DNA from: Thermaerobacter sp. FW80
Lineage (GTDB): Bacteria > Bacillota > Sulfobacillia > Thermaerobacterales > Thermaerobacteraceae
Length of the DNA: 64,000 bases
NCBI RefSeq assembly: GCF_004634385.1
Contig: NZ_CP037895.1
Span: 372,001-436,000, forward strand
Direction of reading: 5' to 3'
Every line of letters starts with the position of its first letter. Position 1 is the stretch's first letter. The notes below the pieces were generated by a model, which did no database searches, was not told the DNA's origin, and saw only the letters and a program-made list of their open reading frames with translations. Made by a program: the position numbers and the translations under genes. Shown piece after piece: positions 43,666-51,431 of this stretch.

Positions 43666-43928
43666 ATGGTGGAATCAAGCCCCCGCCGGGCGGCCAGGTC
43701 GGCCAGCCGCTGCGCTACAACGTCCTCTATCGCTCCTTCTGCCGTATGGGCTGGGAGGACGCGATTCCCGACGACACGACGCGGGTGCGGTTTCGGCAGC
43801 GGTTGGGGGAGGCACGGAACAGTATCCCATCCAATCGCTGGCAACTCCCTTCGGCCCCATGGGCCCCAGCTTCCCTCCCCTTTTTCAGCGATCTCGACAA
43901 AAGACGCCTCGAGAAAGCCGGTGACTAG
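43666..43928 (+). pseudogene. Transposase remnant, IS5/IS1182-like N-terminal fragment
   Basis: In the frame ending at 43928, PLRYNVLYRSFCRMGWEDAI and PDDTTRVRFRQRLGEA match the N-terminal pattern of IS5-type transposases (target Arg-Phe-Arg after a PD-T-T motif). After GEA the match stops and random codons run to a stop. A good AGGAGG site with ATG 43666 precedes it, but that ATG is in another frame, implying frameshift as well as truncation. No terminal repeats were identified. It is evidence of an older insertion at the edge of the island. Confidence 0.55.
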
Positions 43929-43948
43929 GTGCCCTGACGCGGAAAGGC

Positions 43949-43984
43949 GGGGCAGGACCCGGCACTCCGGCCGGGTCCTGCCCC
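43949..43984. terminator. 15-bp hairpin after the P-type ATPase gene
   Basis: GGGGCAGGACCCGGC, loop ACTCCG, then its exact complement to 43984. On the minus strand it lies 14 nt past the ATPase stop and is followed by GCCTTTCC, a weak U-tract. Confidence 0.75.
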
Positions 43985-43997
43985 TTCGTCGATGCCT

Positions 43998-45680
43998 CTA
44001 ACGGGCACGAAGGCCGTTGGCGACGGCCAGTAGCTCACTCACCTCGTGAGCGGCAACGGCCAGCGTGACACCAAGCCAGCCTGTCAGCGCGCCCGGGATC
44101 AAGATCGCCAGAACGGCTAGCGAGAAGATGATGTTTTGGCGGCTGATGGCACGCGCCCGGCGCCCCAGGCGGACAGCGTAGGCCACTTTTCTCAGATCGT
44201 CGGCCATCAGGGCGACGTCGGCGGCTTCGATCGCGGCGTCGGTACCCGCGGTGCCCATGGCCATCCCGACCGTGGCAGCGGCTAGGGCCGGCGCGTCGTT
44301 GATGCCGTCGCCGACCATGATCACACCGCCATACTCTTCAGCCAGCGCCTTCACGATCCTCGCCTTATCGTCCGGCTTCAGTTCCGCCCGGACATCGTCG
44401 ATGCCAAGTTCCCGGGCGATGGCGTTCGCCGTCCGCTGATTGTCGCCGGTTAGCATGATGAAGTGCTCGATACCCGCTTCGCGCAATGCCTGTAGAGCGT
44501 CTTTTGCCTCGGGCCGGATCTCATCGCGGATGGCCAGCAGCCCCTTCACTTCGTCATCGGTGCCCACGAAGACGACCGTATGCCCGCTGTCCCGCAGCTC
44601 GTCGATCTTGTCCGACAGCTCCGCGGGGACCCGGGCTCCCAGCTGTTGAAAGAGAGCGGGGCTCCCAACATAGAGGCTCACCTCGCCGACCACCGCCCTG
44701 GCCCCGGCTCCGGGTAGAGCCTGAAAGTCCCCGGCCTCGGGTACCTCGATCCCTTCATTCTGGGCCTTGGCCATGACGGCTCGGGCCAGGGGGTGCTCGG
44801 AGAAACGCTCAATCGCGGCCGCTCGCGCCAGCACTTCCCGCTCCGTCCATCCGGGCGCTGCGACAATGGTAGTCACCACGGGCTCTCCGCGCGTCAGCGT
44901 TCCGGTCTTGTCGAGGGCCACTGCGCGGACCGTGCCGAGGTTCTCAAGATGGATGCCCCCCTTGATGAGCACGCCGTTCTTGCCGGCTGTACCGATGGCG
45001 GAAGCCATGGCCACGGGCGTCGACATGACAAGGGCGCAAGGTGCCGCTGCTACCAGGAGGACCACAGCGCGGGTGGCCCAGGTCGACCAGTCGAGACCGA
45101 TCAGGGGCGGGAGCAAGACCAAGGCCACGGCTGCAAGCAGGACAACAGGGCTGTAACGCCTACCAAACCGCTCGATGAAGCGCTGAGCCCGCCCTTTTTC
45201 TGATTGAGCCTGTTCGACCAGGCGGATGATCTTGGACAGGGTATTGTCCTCGAAAGTAGCCGTGGCCTCCAGAACAAGGGCGCCCTCACCGTTCACTGTG
45301 CCGGCAAAGACCCGGTCGCCTGGGCCCTTTGCCACAGGCACCGACTCGCCTGTGACCGCAGCTTCGTTAATGCTCGACCGCCCTTCACGAATGATGGCGT
45401 CGGTGGCGATGGATTCGCCCGGCCGCACCAGGAACCGATCGCCCGGTTTCAGGGAGCTCGCCGGCACCATGCGCTCCCGGCCGTTCTCGAGGAGCCGCGC
45501 CTCCTTGGGGGCCAAATCGAGCAACGCCTTGATGGCGGAGCGGGTGCGAGCGAAGGTGTACTCCTCCAGGCCTTCTGCCAGCCCGTAGAGAAAGACAAGG
45601 AAGGCGGCCTCAAACCACTGGCCGAGAAGGACGGCTCCCAGGTCAAGTCCCGAACTGTCTGTAAAAGCGGTCTGGGTCAT
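43998..45680 (-). CDS. P1B-type heavy-metal ATPase, C-terminal part cut off by IS insertion
   Basis: 560 codons. It contains most catalytic elements of a metal-efflux ATPase: actuator SINEAAVTGESVPV, the ion-site helix VAAAPCALVMSTPVAMA (APC where zinc/cadmium pumps often have CPC), phosphorylation site ALDKTGTLTRGEP, the HP signature FSEHPLARAV, and hinge GDGINDAPAL. The first two or so helices are missing: codons 1-14 of this frame come from the IS end, and native sequence resumes at LGAVLLGQWFEAA. The start ATG overlaps the transposase stop (ATGA), so reinitiation could yield this truncated protein. Joined to the fragment at 47403-47076 without the IS it forms one 656-aa pump. Metal specificity (Zn, Cd, Co or Cu) is unproven. 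Confidence 0.88.
   Translation of the reverse strand: MTQTAFTDSSGLDLGAVLLGQWFEAAFLVFLYGLAEGLEEYTFARTRSAIKALLDLAPKEARLLENGRERMVPASSLKPGDRFLVRPGESIATDAIIREGRSSINEAAVTGESVPVAKGPGDRVFAGTVNGEGALVLEATATFEDNTLSKIIRLVEQAQSEKGRAQRFIERFGRRYSPVVLLAAVALVLLPPLIGLDWSTWATRAVVLLVAAAPCALVMSTPVAMASAIGTAGKNGVLIKGGIHLENLGTVRAVALDKTGTLTRGEPVVTTIVAAPGWTEREVLARAAAIERFSEHPLARAVMAKAQNEGIEVPEAGDFQALPGAGARAVVGEVSLYVGSPALFQQLGARVPAELSDKIDELRDSGHTVVFVGTDDEVKGLLAIRDEIRPEAKDALQALREAGIEHFIMLTGDNQRTANAIARELGIDDVRAELKPDDKARIVKALAEEYGGVIMVGDGINDAPALAAATVGMAMGTAGTDAAIEAADVALMADDLRKVAYAVRLGRRARAISRQNIIFSLAVLAILIPGALTGWLGVTLAVAAHEVSELLAVANGLRAR
45632..45640. repeat. Target-site duplication, left copy
   Basis: CGGCTCCCA, identical to 47067-47075, directly flanks the IS. 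The 9-bp length fits the IS256 family (8-9 bp). Confidence 0.9.
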
Positions 45681-47066
45681 GCCACGGTGGCAGCGGGTGA
45701 AACCTCTTTCTGCGCCGCTCTTTGCCGTTGCCGCTCCTCGATGTAGCGCTCCAGCTGCTTTCGTTCGTGCTCGCTGAACTGCACCCGCCGCCAGCGCTCA
45801 CTCGCCCGCCACAGCACGGCGAAGACTAGCTTCAGGCACTCCCGCTCGCTCCGAAACCGCGGGATCACCTTGGCGCGCCGCCGCTCCTCCTCGAAGCTGC
45901 GCTCCACCAGGTTGGTGGTCCGGACATGCTTGCGGTGGGCGGCGGGTAGCCGCAGGTGCGCCAGGCTCGCTTCCAGGTCCTCCTGCAGGCTCCGCATGGC
46001 CGAGGGATACTCCCGCCCGAACCGCTCCACCACCTCGGCCACCAGCCGCCGGCCCTGCTCGATATCCGGTGCGTCCCGGATCGCCTCCAGGTAGGGCTTG
46101 AGCACGGGCCGCGCCTCCTCCGGCACCTTGTCCAGCACGTTCCGCATCTTGTGCACCCAGCAGCGGATGCGCTCCGCCTCCGGCCACATGGCTTCCACCG
46201 CCTGGATCAGCCCCGGCGCCCCGTCCGTCGTCACCGTCAGCGGCGTCTTCAGCCCCCGGCGCACCAGATCCCGGAAGTGCTCCAGCCAGTCCTCGTAGCG
46301 CTCCTTGTTGCCCAGGCTCAGGTGCACCAGCACCTTGCTGCCGTCGCTCAAGATGGCCCAGGTGACCAGGATGCCCTCACGGCAGCCCGCCTGCCGGCGC
46401 AGCGACTCGTAGATGGCGTCGGCGAACAGGTACACCACGTCGAGGCCTGACAGGTCCCGCTGGGCAAAGGCCTCGAACTCCTCGTGGAGCGCCTCGGTGA
46501 TCCGGCTCACGGTGGACCGGCTCAAAAGCGGCGCTTCGCTGCCCGCCAGCTCCGCCAGCGCATCCTCGATGTCCCGGCTAGAGAGGCCCCGGGCGTACAT
46601 CTCCACCACCAGGCGCTCCAGCACGTCCGTCCGCCGCTTGAGGGCCCTCCACAGCGTGGGCTGGCACAGTCCCTCCATGCCCCGCACCTGGGGGACGTCG
46701 ATCTCGAGCCGCCCCTCGGCGCAACGCAGCGTCCGCGGCTTGTAGCCGTTGCGGGCGCCTTCCTGGCCAGGCTCGCGCCGCTCGTAGCGTCCGCGCCCCA
46801 AAAGCTCCGTGACCTCTGCCTCCAGCAGCTCCTGGATGAGCTTGCGGGCGCCCAGGCGGACGAGGGCATGGGTCAGGTCCTCGACCTCCGTACCCTCCCG
46901 GGCCTGCGCGGCCAGCTGCCGGGCCAGCTCCGCCAACTGCTGGCTGGGTGGTATCCTGGACATAGGTCTGGGTCCTCCTCGGTGTGCCCCAGCTGGGGCG
47001 AGTTTTCCGACGCCACCGATGGTAGCCCAGACCGCTTCGCGTTTACAGACAGTTTAGGACGTCACC
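45641..47066 (-). mobile_element. IS256-family insertion sequence, intact, 1426 bp
   Basis: The ends are imperfect inverted repeats of about 25 bp: the left begins GGTCAAGTCC and the right, read inward, GGTGACGTCC; both continue to AACTGTCTGTAAA, with 21 of 25 bases matching. A second block (AGCGGTCTGGG) recurs a few bases further in on both sides. It is bordered by the 9-bp duplication CGGCTCCCA and encodes one complete transposase. Deleting the element plus one duplication copy restores an in-frame ATPase gene, so the insertion is simple and probably recent. More copies are likely elsewhere in the genome. Confidence 0.93.
45677..46963 (-). CDS. IS256-family (Mutator-type) transposase
   Basis: 428 aa, full length, no frameshift. 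The DDE catalytic residues are visible: first Asp in VVYLFADAIYESL, second in LTVTTDGAPGLIQAVEAMWP, Glu in RTTNLVERSFEEERRR. The family C/D-x2-H signature follows the second Asp (RCWVHKMRNVLDKVP). The N-terminal region contains the domain with RNGYKPRTLRCAEGRLEI and VPQVRG typical of the family. ATG 46963 has GAGGAGG upstream. Its stop overlaps the ATG of the truncated ATPase frame. Confidence 0.95.
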   Translation of the reverse strand: MSRIPPSQQLAELARQLAAQAREGTEVEDLTHALVRLGARKLIQELLEAEVTELLGRGRYERREPGQEGARNGYKPRTLRCAEGRLEIDVPQVRGMEGLCQPTLWRALKRRTDVLERLVVEMYARGLSSRDIEDALAELAGSEAPLLSRSTVSRITEALHEEFEAFAQRDLSGLDVVYLFADAIYESLRRQAGCREGILVTWAILSDGSKVLVHLSLGNKERYEDWLEHFRDLVRRGLKTPLTVTTDGAPGLIQAVEAMWPEAERIRCWVHKMRNVLDKVPEEARPVLKPYLEAIRDAPDIEQGRRLVAEVVERFGREYPSAMRSLQEDLEASLAHLRLPAAHRKHVRTTNLVERSFEEERRRAKVIPRFRSERECLKLVFAVLWRASERWRRVQFSEHERKQLERYIEERQRQRAAQKEVSPAATVA

Positions 47067-47403
47067 CGGCTCCCAACGTGGCGAAGGCCATGAGAGCTTC
47101 GATGCCTACTTCCCGCTCTTCAAGGAACTCTTCCCAACCCTCGCGTACCCAGAAGTAGCCCCCGAGGGCCATGGCAACGAGGTACAAGGGGATCTGGAGC
47201 GCAGGGCCAAGGCTTAGCTTCCCGGCCAACCAGCCCAAGCCCAGCACGATGCCTCCGAGGCCAGCATTACGGATGGGGGGGAAGCGGTACCAGGGGCCTT
47301 CGAAGCCTTCTTCCTCCTCTTCAGCGTCCTCATCTTCTCGGCTCGAGGAATGGCGTTCCGCCTCCTCGGTGACGGCGCGCGTGGTAAGGCTCTTTTCGTC
47401 CAT
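47062..47403 (-). pseudogene. P1B-type heavy-metal ATPase, N-terminal fragment
   Basis: The 5' part of the interrupted ATPase gene. ATG 47403 has AAGGAGG at good distance. An acidic, His-containing N-terminus (RHSSSREDEDAEEEEEGFEG) precedes two helices (GLGGIVLGLGWLAGKL and IPLYLVAMALGGYFWV) and GWEEFLEEREVGIEALMAF, the usual entry to the next helix pair. Native codons end at 47076; the frame then reads a few residues of duplication and IS and stops. There is no classic GMTCxxC metal-binding domain; the acidic stretch may substitute. It follows arsR by 18 nt, so the intact gene was metal-inducible. Confidence 0.85.
47067..47075. repeat. Target-site duplication, right copy
   Basis: CGGCTCCCA, the partner of 45632-45640. 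Confidence 0.9.
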
Positions 47404-47421
47404 GACAATTCCTCCTTCGCA

Positions 47422-47823
47422 CTACTTCCGCACACGGACGTTGGGGGCCAGGTGCTTCTTCTGAATCCCCGCACGGCACCGGCCGCCGACGCGCAAGGTC
47501 ATCCGTTGCTCGAAGTTTTTCTGGTCTTCACGGAACAAGTCGGCAGGGAGCCGCCTGACGACCTCTGCCAGCTCCTTCACGACCGGGTCCGTGAGATCGA
47601 GCGAATAGTAGACCCACCGGCCGTCTCGTCGTGCCCGCAGTAGCCTGGCGTTGCGGAGCTCTTTCAAGTGCCGTGACACGTGGTATTGGGGTACCTCAAG
47701 GGAGTCGACGAGTTCGCAGACACACACCTCCTCATCATTCGCGGCCATGAGCCGGACGATCCGAAGGCGCGTAGGATCCGACAGTGCCTTGAAAACATCC
47801 GTGATTCGCGAGAGTTCCGTCAC
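47422..47823 (-). CDS. ArsR/SmtB-family metal-sensing repressor
   Basis: 133 aa winged-helix repressor. The DNA-binding part is EVPQYHVSRHLKELRNARLL with wing GRWVYYSLD; upstream DEEVCVCELVDSLEV carries the CVC metal or metalloid site of the alpha-3 class (ArsR/CadC). The C-terminal tail (QRMTLRVGGRCRAGIQKK) adds a Cys. GTG 47823 has AGGGGG before it. It is first in an operon with the split P-type ATPase. Its own promoter contains a matching palindrome, so autoregulation with release by metal is likely. Which metal (Cd, Zn, Pb or As) is not decided by sequence. Confidence 0.92.
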   Translation of the reverse strand: MTELSRITDVFKALSDPTRLRIVRLMAANDEEVCVCELVDSLEVPQYHVSRHLKELRNARLLRARRDGRWVYYSLDLTDPVVKELAEVVRRLPADLFREDQKNFEQRMTLRVGGRCRAGIQKKHLAPNVRVRK

Positions 47824-47898
47824 GGGTCAACCCCCTGCTTCCCGCCCGTCCTGTTCTCCAGTTCTACCGGCGCATGGCCGGGCCCCGCCGCTTTAAGA

Positions 47899-47928
47899 AG
47901 TATATATGTGCATATGCGCATATTTCAA
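47899..47928 (-). promoter_or_regulatory. arsR promoter with embedded palindromic operator
   Basis: Minus strand: TTGAAA (47928-47923), an 18-bp spacer, TATACT (47904-47899). The spacer is filled by a near-perfect palindrome, plus-strand ATATGTGCATATGCGCATAT (47904-47923), one mismatched pair. ArsR-family repressors typically bind such A+T-rich dyads between -35 and -10, and this one fits exactly. Confidence 0.85.
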
Positions 47929-48043
47929 GGCGGGGGCGCAGTCCTTTCACGCTTTCCTTTCCCATGCGCTTTGGTGAGTGGTCGGCGCCCGTGAGGAACC
48001 GTGGTGAAGTCAATGTCGCGTCCTCGACGCCCCGTCCTCGACG

Positions 48044-48931
48044 TCACGACCACGCCGCCGGGAAGCCCTCCCCGAGGACCTCGGCCGCGTCGGTCACCGC
48101 CACGAAGGCGTGGGGGTCGATGTCCCGGATCAGCTGCTTGAGCCGGGCCAGCTCCCTGCGGTTCAGCACCACCATGACCACCGCGCGCTCCTCCCCCGTC
48201 CAGGCGCCCGTGGCGCGGAGCAGGGTGGCGCCGCGTCCCAGGCGGGTCGTCACCGCCTGTGCCACGTCCCGCGGGCGGGTGGTGATGATCCAGGCGCTCT
48301 TGGCCCGCAACGGCCCCTCCTGGACGATGTCGGCCAGCCGACCGCCCAGGAAGGTGACCAGGATGGAGTAGAGGGCGGTATCTGCACCCAAGGTCAGCCC
48401 GATGGCGGCCAGCACCAGGCTGTCGACGACCAGGAACGTCTCGGCGATGCCGATGCCGTACCGCTCCTTGAGGAAGCGGGCGACGATGTCGATGCCGCCG
48501 CTGGATGCCCCGGCCCGGAACAGGAGCCCGATGCCGGTGCCGATGAAGGCACCCCCGTACAGGCTGGCCAGCAGCGGCTCGCCCACCCGGAAGGCCACGC
48601 CCTCCGTGAGGCGCAGGGCCAGGGTCACCAGCAGCGTCGCCAGCCCGGTGCGGAGGATGAACGCCCGCCCGATGCCCCACCACCCGAAGGCGAAGAGCGG
48701 CACGTTGAGCAGCAGGTAGACCAGGGAGACCGGCAGGCCCGTGGCATAGTGGACCAGCAGCGAGATGCCGCTGAGACCGCCCTCGCCCAGGCGGGCGGGC
48801 ACCAGGAAGCCGTTGATGCCCAGGCTGAACAGGATTGCCCCTGCGGCCAGGTGCGCCGTCTGGACGAACCGGCCCGCCGGGGCCGGTCCCGCGCCCTCCA
48901 GCAGCCGACGGAGTGCACCGCCTGCGGCCAC
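48044..48931 (-). CDS. YitT-family membrane protein (DUF2179 C-terminal domain)
   Basis: 295 aa. Five or six helices in the first 200 residues: AGAILFSLGINGFLVPARLGEGGLSG opens the family motif, with LVHYATGLPVSLVYLLLNVPL and GGAFIGTGIGLLFRAGASSGG further on. The cytosolic C-terminal DUF2179 domain (about 215-290, AWIITTRPRDVAQAVTTRLGRG and IRDIDPHAFVAVTDAAEVLGEG) resembles ligand-binding ferredoxin-like folds. Function is not established; related proteins are proposed exporters. GTG 48931 has GGGAGGGAG upstream. The N-terminus overlaps an exact GGACGAACCGGCCCG (48862-48876) on the plus strand. It follows the Rieske gene with 82 nt between. Confidence 0.87.
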   Translation of the reverse strand: MAAGGALRRLLEGAGPAPAGRFVQTAHLAAGAILFSLGINGFLVPARLGEGGLSGISLLVHYATGLPVSLVYLLLNVPLFAFGWWGIGRAFILRTGLATLLVTLALRLTEGVAFRVGEPLLASLYGGAFIGTGIGLLFRAGASSGGIDIVARFLKERYGIGIAETFLVVDSLVLAAIGLTLGADTALYSILVTFLGGRLADIVQEGPLRAKSAWIITTRPRDVAQAVTTRLGRGATLLRATGAWTGEERAVVMVVLNRRELARLKQLIRDIDPHAFVAVTDAAEVLGEGFPAAWS

Positions 48932-49013
48932 GGACCCGCTCCCTCCCGCTGGATTCCCTCGCGCCGCTACCAAGGTTCCCCGCTCGGTCCCCCGCTCCCG
49001 CCGTTCCCAGCGG

Positions 49014-49328
49014 TCAGTCGGTCCAGTCGATGAGGATCGCGTCGCCCTCCACCCGCACCGGGTACGTGCGCAGCGGCACCACGGCGGGCAGCGCGCGGAC
49101 GGCGCCCGTGCGCACGTCGAATCGCGCCCCGTGGCGCGGGCAGATGCAGAGGTAGCCCTCCAGGCCCCCCTCGCTGAGGGACGCCTGCGCGTGGGTGCAC
49201 GTGTCGTCGGTGGCGTAGAACTCGCCGCCCTCGGTGTGCCAGATGGCCACGGGATGGCCGTCCACCTCGACGCGGAAGCCGGTGCCCGCCGGCACCTGGT
49301 CCCGCGTCGCCACTTGCCGCCAGGCCAT
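49014..49328 (-). CDS. Rieske-type [2Fe-2S] ferredoxin (NirD/BphF-like)
   Basis: 104 aa soluble electron carrier. The cluster ligands are in TCTHAQASLSEG and CICPRHGARFDVRTG: C-x-H and C-x2-H, the Rieske pattern. It lacks a signal or membrane segment. ATG 49328 has GGGGGG upstream. It lies downstream of sufB on the same strand, separated by a 15-bp hairpin, so it may be made with SufB at lower level, perhaps supplying electrons or receiving clusters; this is inference. Similar small Rieske proteins accompany suf genes in several Gram-positives. Confidence 0.92.
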   Translation of the reverse strand: MAWRQVATRDQVPAGTGFRVEVDGHPVAIWHTEGGEFYATDDTCTHAQASLSEGGLEGYLCICPRHGARFDVRTGAVRALPAVVPLRTYPVRVEGDAILIDWTD

Positions 49329-49347
49329 GCTGCGTTCCCCCCGCACG

Positions 49348-49380
49348 CGAAGGCCGGTGGCCGCCGGCCACCGGCCTTCG
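49348..49380. terminator. 15-bp perfect hairpin between sufB and the Rieske gene
   Basis: CGAAGGCCGGTGGCC, loop GCC, then its exact complement to 49380, followed directly by an exact copy of the dispersed word (CCGGTTCGTCC, 49381-49391). It is a possible terminator or processing/attenuation site that lowers Rieske expression relative to sufB. No T-run. Confidence 0.65.
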
Positions 49381-49612
49381 CCGGTTCGTCCCGACACCGT
49401 CTCGACGCCCTCTCGCCTGCCGCCCGCCGGTCCCGCAGCCGCCGCAGCGCTCCCCGCGCCGCTGCGGGATGGGGCGCGGTGCGGCGCCGCCAACGGGCCC
49501 GCCAGCGGGCGGACGGGATGCCGCACCCGCCGCGGACCGCGTCCATCGGCACCGGACCGCGTCCAGGTCGCGCGCCGGCGCGCCCCGCGGCCGCCTCCCG
49601 GCCGCCTGTCGA

Positions 49613-51013
49613 TCAGCCGACCGAGCCCTCCATCTCCAGCTGGATCAGCCGGTTCATCTCGATGGCGTACTCCATCGGCAGCTCCTTGGTGAAGGGCTCG
49701 ATGAAGCCGCTGACGATCATCGTCGTCGCCGTCTGCTCGTCGATGCCGCGGCTCATCAGGTAGAAGAGCTGCTCCTCGCTGACCTTGGACACCGTCGCCT
49801 CGTGCTGGATGGTGACGCTGTCCTCGTTGATCTCGATGTAGGGGAAGGTGTCGGTCTTGGAGTACGGGTCCAGGATCAGCGCGTCGCACTGGACGTTGAC
49901 CTTGGCCCGCTCCGCCCCCTCGTGCACCTGCACCAGGCCGCGGTAGGTCTGGATGCCGCCGTCCTTGCAGATGCCCTTGGACACCACGGTGGAGGAGGTG
50001 TCCGGGGCCACGTGGATCACCTTGCTGCCGGCGTCCTGATGCTGGCCGCGGCCGGCGAAGGCGATGGAGAGGATGTCGGCCTTGGCGCCGCGACCCAGCA
50101 GGTACACGCTGGGGTACTTCATGGTGACCTTCGAGCCGATGTTGCCGTCGACCCACTCCATGGTCGCCTCTTCGTAGGCCACGGCCCGCTTGGTCACCAG
50201 GTTGTAGACGTTGTGGGACCAGTTCTGGATCGTGGTGTAGCGGCAACGGCCGCCCTTCTTGACGATGATCTCCACCACCGCCGAGTGCAGCGAGTCGGTG
50301 GAGTAGATGGGCGCGGTGCAGCCCTCCACGTAGTGGACGAAGGCCCCCTCGTCGACGATGATCAACGTCCGCTCGAACTGGCCGACGTTCTGGGCGTTGA
50401 TGCGGAAGTAGGCCTGCAGCGGGATCTCGACCCGCACGCCCGGCGGCACGTAGATGAAGCTGCCGCCGGACCACACCGCCGTGTTGAGGGCGGCGAACTT
50501 GTTGTCCTCCGCCGGCACCACGGTGCCGAAGTACTCCCGCACCAGGTCGGGGTACTCCTTGACCGCGGTGTCCGTGTCGCAGAAGATCACGCCCTGCCGC
50601 TCCAGGTCTTCCCGGATGCTGTGGTACACGACCTCCGACTCGTACTGGGCGCTGACGCCGGCCAGGAACTTGCGCTCCGCCTCGGGGATGCCCAGCCGGT
50701 CGAAGGTGCGCTTGATGTACTCCGGCACCTCGTCCCAGCTGCGCCCCTGGCGCTCCGTCGGCTTGATGTAGTAGTGGATGTCCTCGAAGCGCAGGCCGGA
50801 GAGGTCGGGACCCCAGGTCGGCATGGGCTTCTTCTGGAAGACCTCGAAGGCCTTGAGGCGGATCTCCCGCATCCAGTCGGGCTCGTCCTTGTAGTGGGAG
50901 ATGCTCTCCACGATCTCCCGCGTCAGCCCCTTGGGAGACTTGAAGACGTACTCCTCGGGGTCGCGGAAGCCGTACTTGTACTCACGGCCGAGTTCGACCA
51001 GCTCCTTGGCCAC
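49613..51013 (-). CDS. sufB: Fe-S cluster assembly scaffold subunit SufB
   Basis: 466 aa core subunit of the SufBC2D scaffold for de novo iron-sulfur cluster assembly. The beta-helix core is well conserved ([75 protein letters not shown]); the Cys in EGCTAP corresponds to the residue used in cluster chemistry. The N-terminus [15 protein letters not shown] is typical. GTG 51013 is preferred to GTG 51022 because the latter lies within the GGAGGTG ribosome site. No sufC, sufD or sufS adjoins it, which is unusual; they must be elsewhere. An upstream dyad may bind an iron or cluster sensor. Confidence 0.95.
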   Translation of the reverse strand: MAKELVELGREYKYGFRDPEEYVFKSPKGLTREIVESISHYKDEPDWMREIRLKAFEVFQKKPMPTWGPDLSGLRFEDIHYYIKPTERQGRSWDEVPEYIKRTFDRLGIPEAERKFLAGVSAQYESEVVYHSIREDLERQGVIFCDTDTAVKEYPDLVREYFGTVVPAEDNKFAALNTAVWSGGSFIYVPPGVRVEIPLQAYFRINAQNVGQFERTLIIVDEGAFVHYVEGCTAPIYSTDSLHSAVVEIIVKKGGRCRYTTIQNWSHNVYNLVTKRAVAYEEATMEWVDGNIGSKVTMKYPSVYLLGRGAKADILSIAFAGRGQHQDAGSKVIHVAPDTSSTVVSKGICKDGGIQTYRGLVQVHEGAERAKVNVQCDALILDPYSKTDTFPYIEINEDSVTIQHEATVSKVSEEQLFYLMSRGIDEQTATTMIVSGFIEPFTKELPMEYAIEMNRLIQLEMEGSVG

Positions 51014-51431
51014 CCAGCTCACCTCCGGGCGTGGCCCCGTGGGCGATGGCGGACCAACCGTCCATGGGGTGTTTTTGCGAATCCATCCTTATTTGGTTCT
51101 GGTCTAAGGTTACTCGCGGGCCGTCGCGGCTGTCAACCGCGGCCGGTCCACCGTCCCCCGGGTACTTCGGCCGTCCGTCCCCAGGCGGGTCGCACCCCAG
51201 GCGCACGGACTCGTCCATCGCCTTCCCGGCGGTCCCCCGGCGCCCCCGTGGGTCCGGCCGGGCCATCGCGGCGCGGAGCCGGGACACCGAGGATCGCGTC
51301 CCCCTCGCCTCAGCCGGTGTCACGGTCGCGCAGGCGTGCGTGGAAAAGCGCCGCCCCGGGCCAGGCGTGCCGGTCCACCGTCCCCACCGCCGCATAGGTT
51401 GCCCGCAGGATCGCGAAAGGAGCGGATCGCC
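51014..51431. promoter_or_regulatory. Divergent region between sufB and the CHRD gene
   Basis: About 420 bp. The sufB-proximal part (51070-51115) is A+T-rich and holds the promoter and a dyad. The rest is G+C-rich without a supported gene; a GAAAGGAG site precedes the CHRD start. Confidence 0.5.
51087..51109. promoter_or_regulatory. Dyad CCTTA-N13-TAAGG in the sufB promoter
   Basis: Arms at 51087-51091 and 51105-51109, 75-95 nt upstream of the sufB start in the only A+T-rich stretch. Size and place suit a dimeric regulator such as an Rrf2-type (IscR-like) Fe-S sensor; the link is inference. Confidence 0.45.

Larger units (their letters stand above)
43606..43997. other. Junction between chromosome backbone and metal-resistance island
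   Basis: About 390 bp. It begins with an A+T-rich stretch (43618-43650), contains a transposase remnant on the plus strand and ends in a strong hairpin after the ATPase gene. The change in base composition here marks the left edge of acquired DNA. Confidence 0.55.

Noticed and set aside
43167-43928. 253-codon plus-strand frame taken as one gene
   Set aside because: Only the part after about 43674 resembles a protein family (transposase); the front is the antisense of the exported hypothetical protein.
45650-47059. IS boundaries placed at the AACTGTCTG blocks
   Set aside because: No target duplication flanks those points. Extending both ends by 9-10 bp gives matching GGT ends and a perfect 9-bp duplication that restores the ATPase frame.
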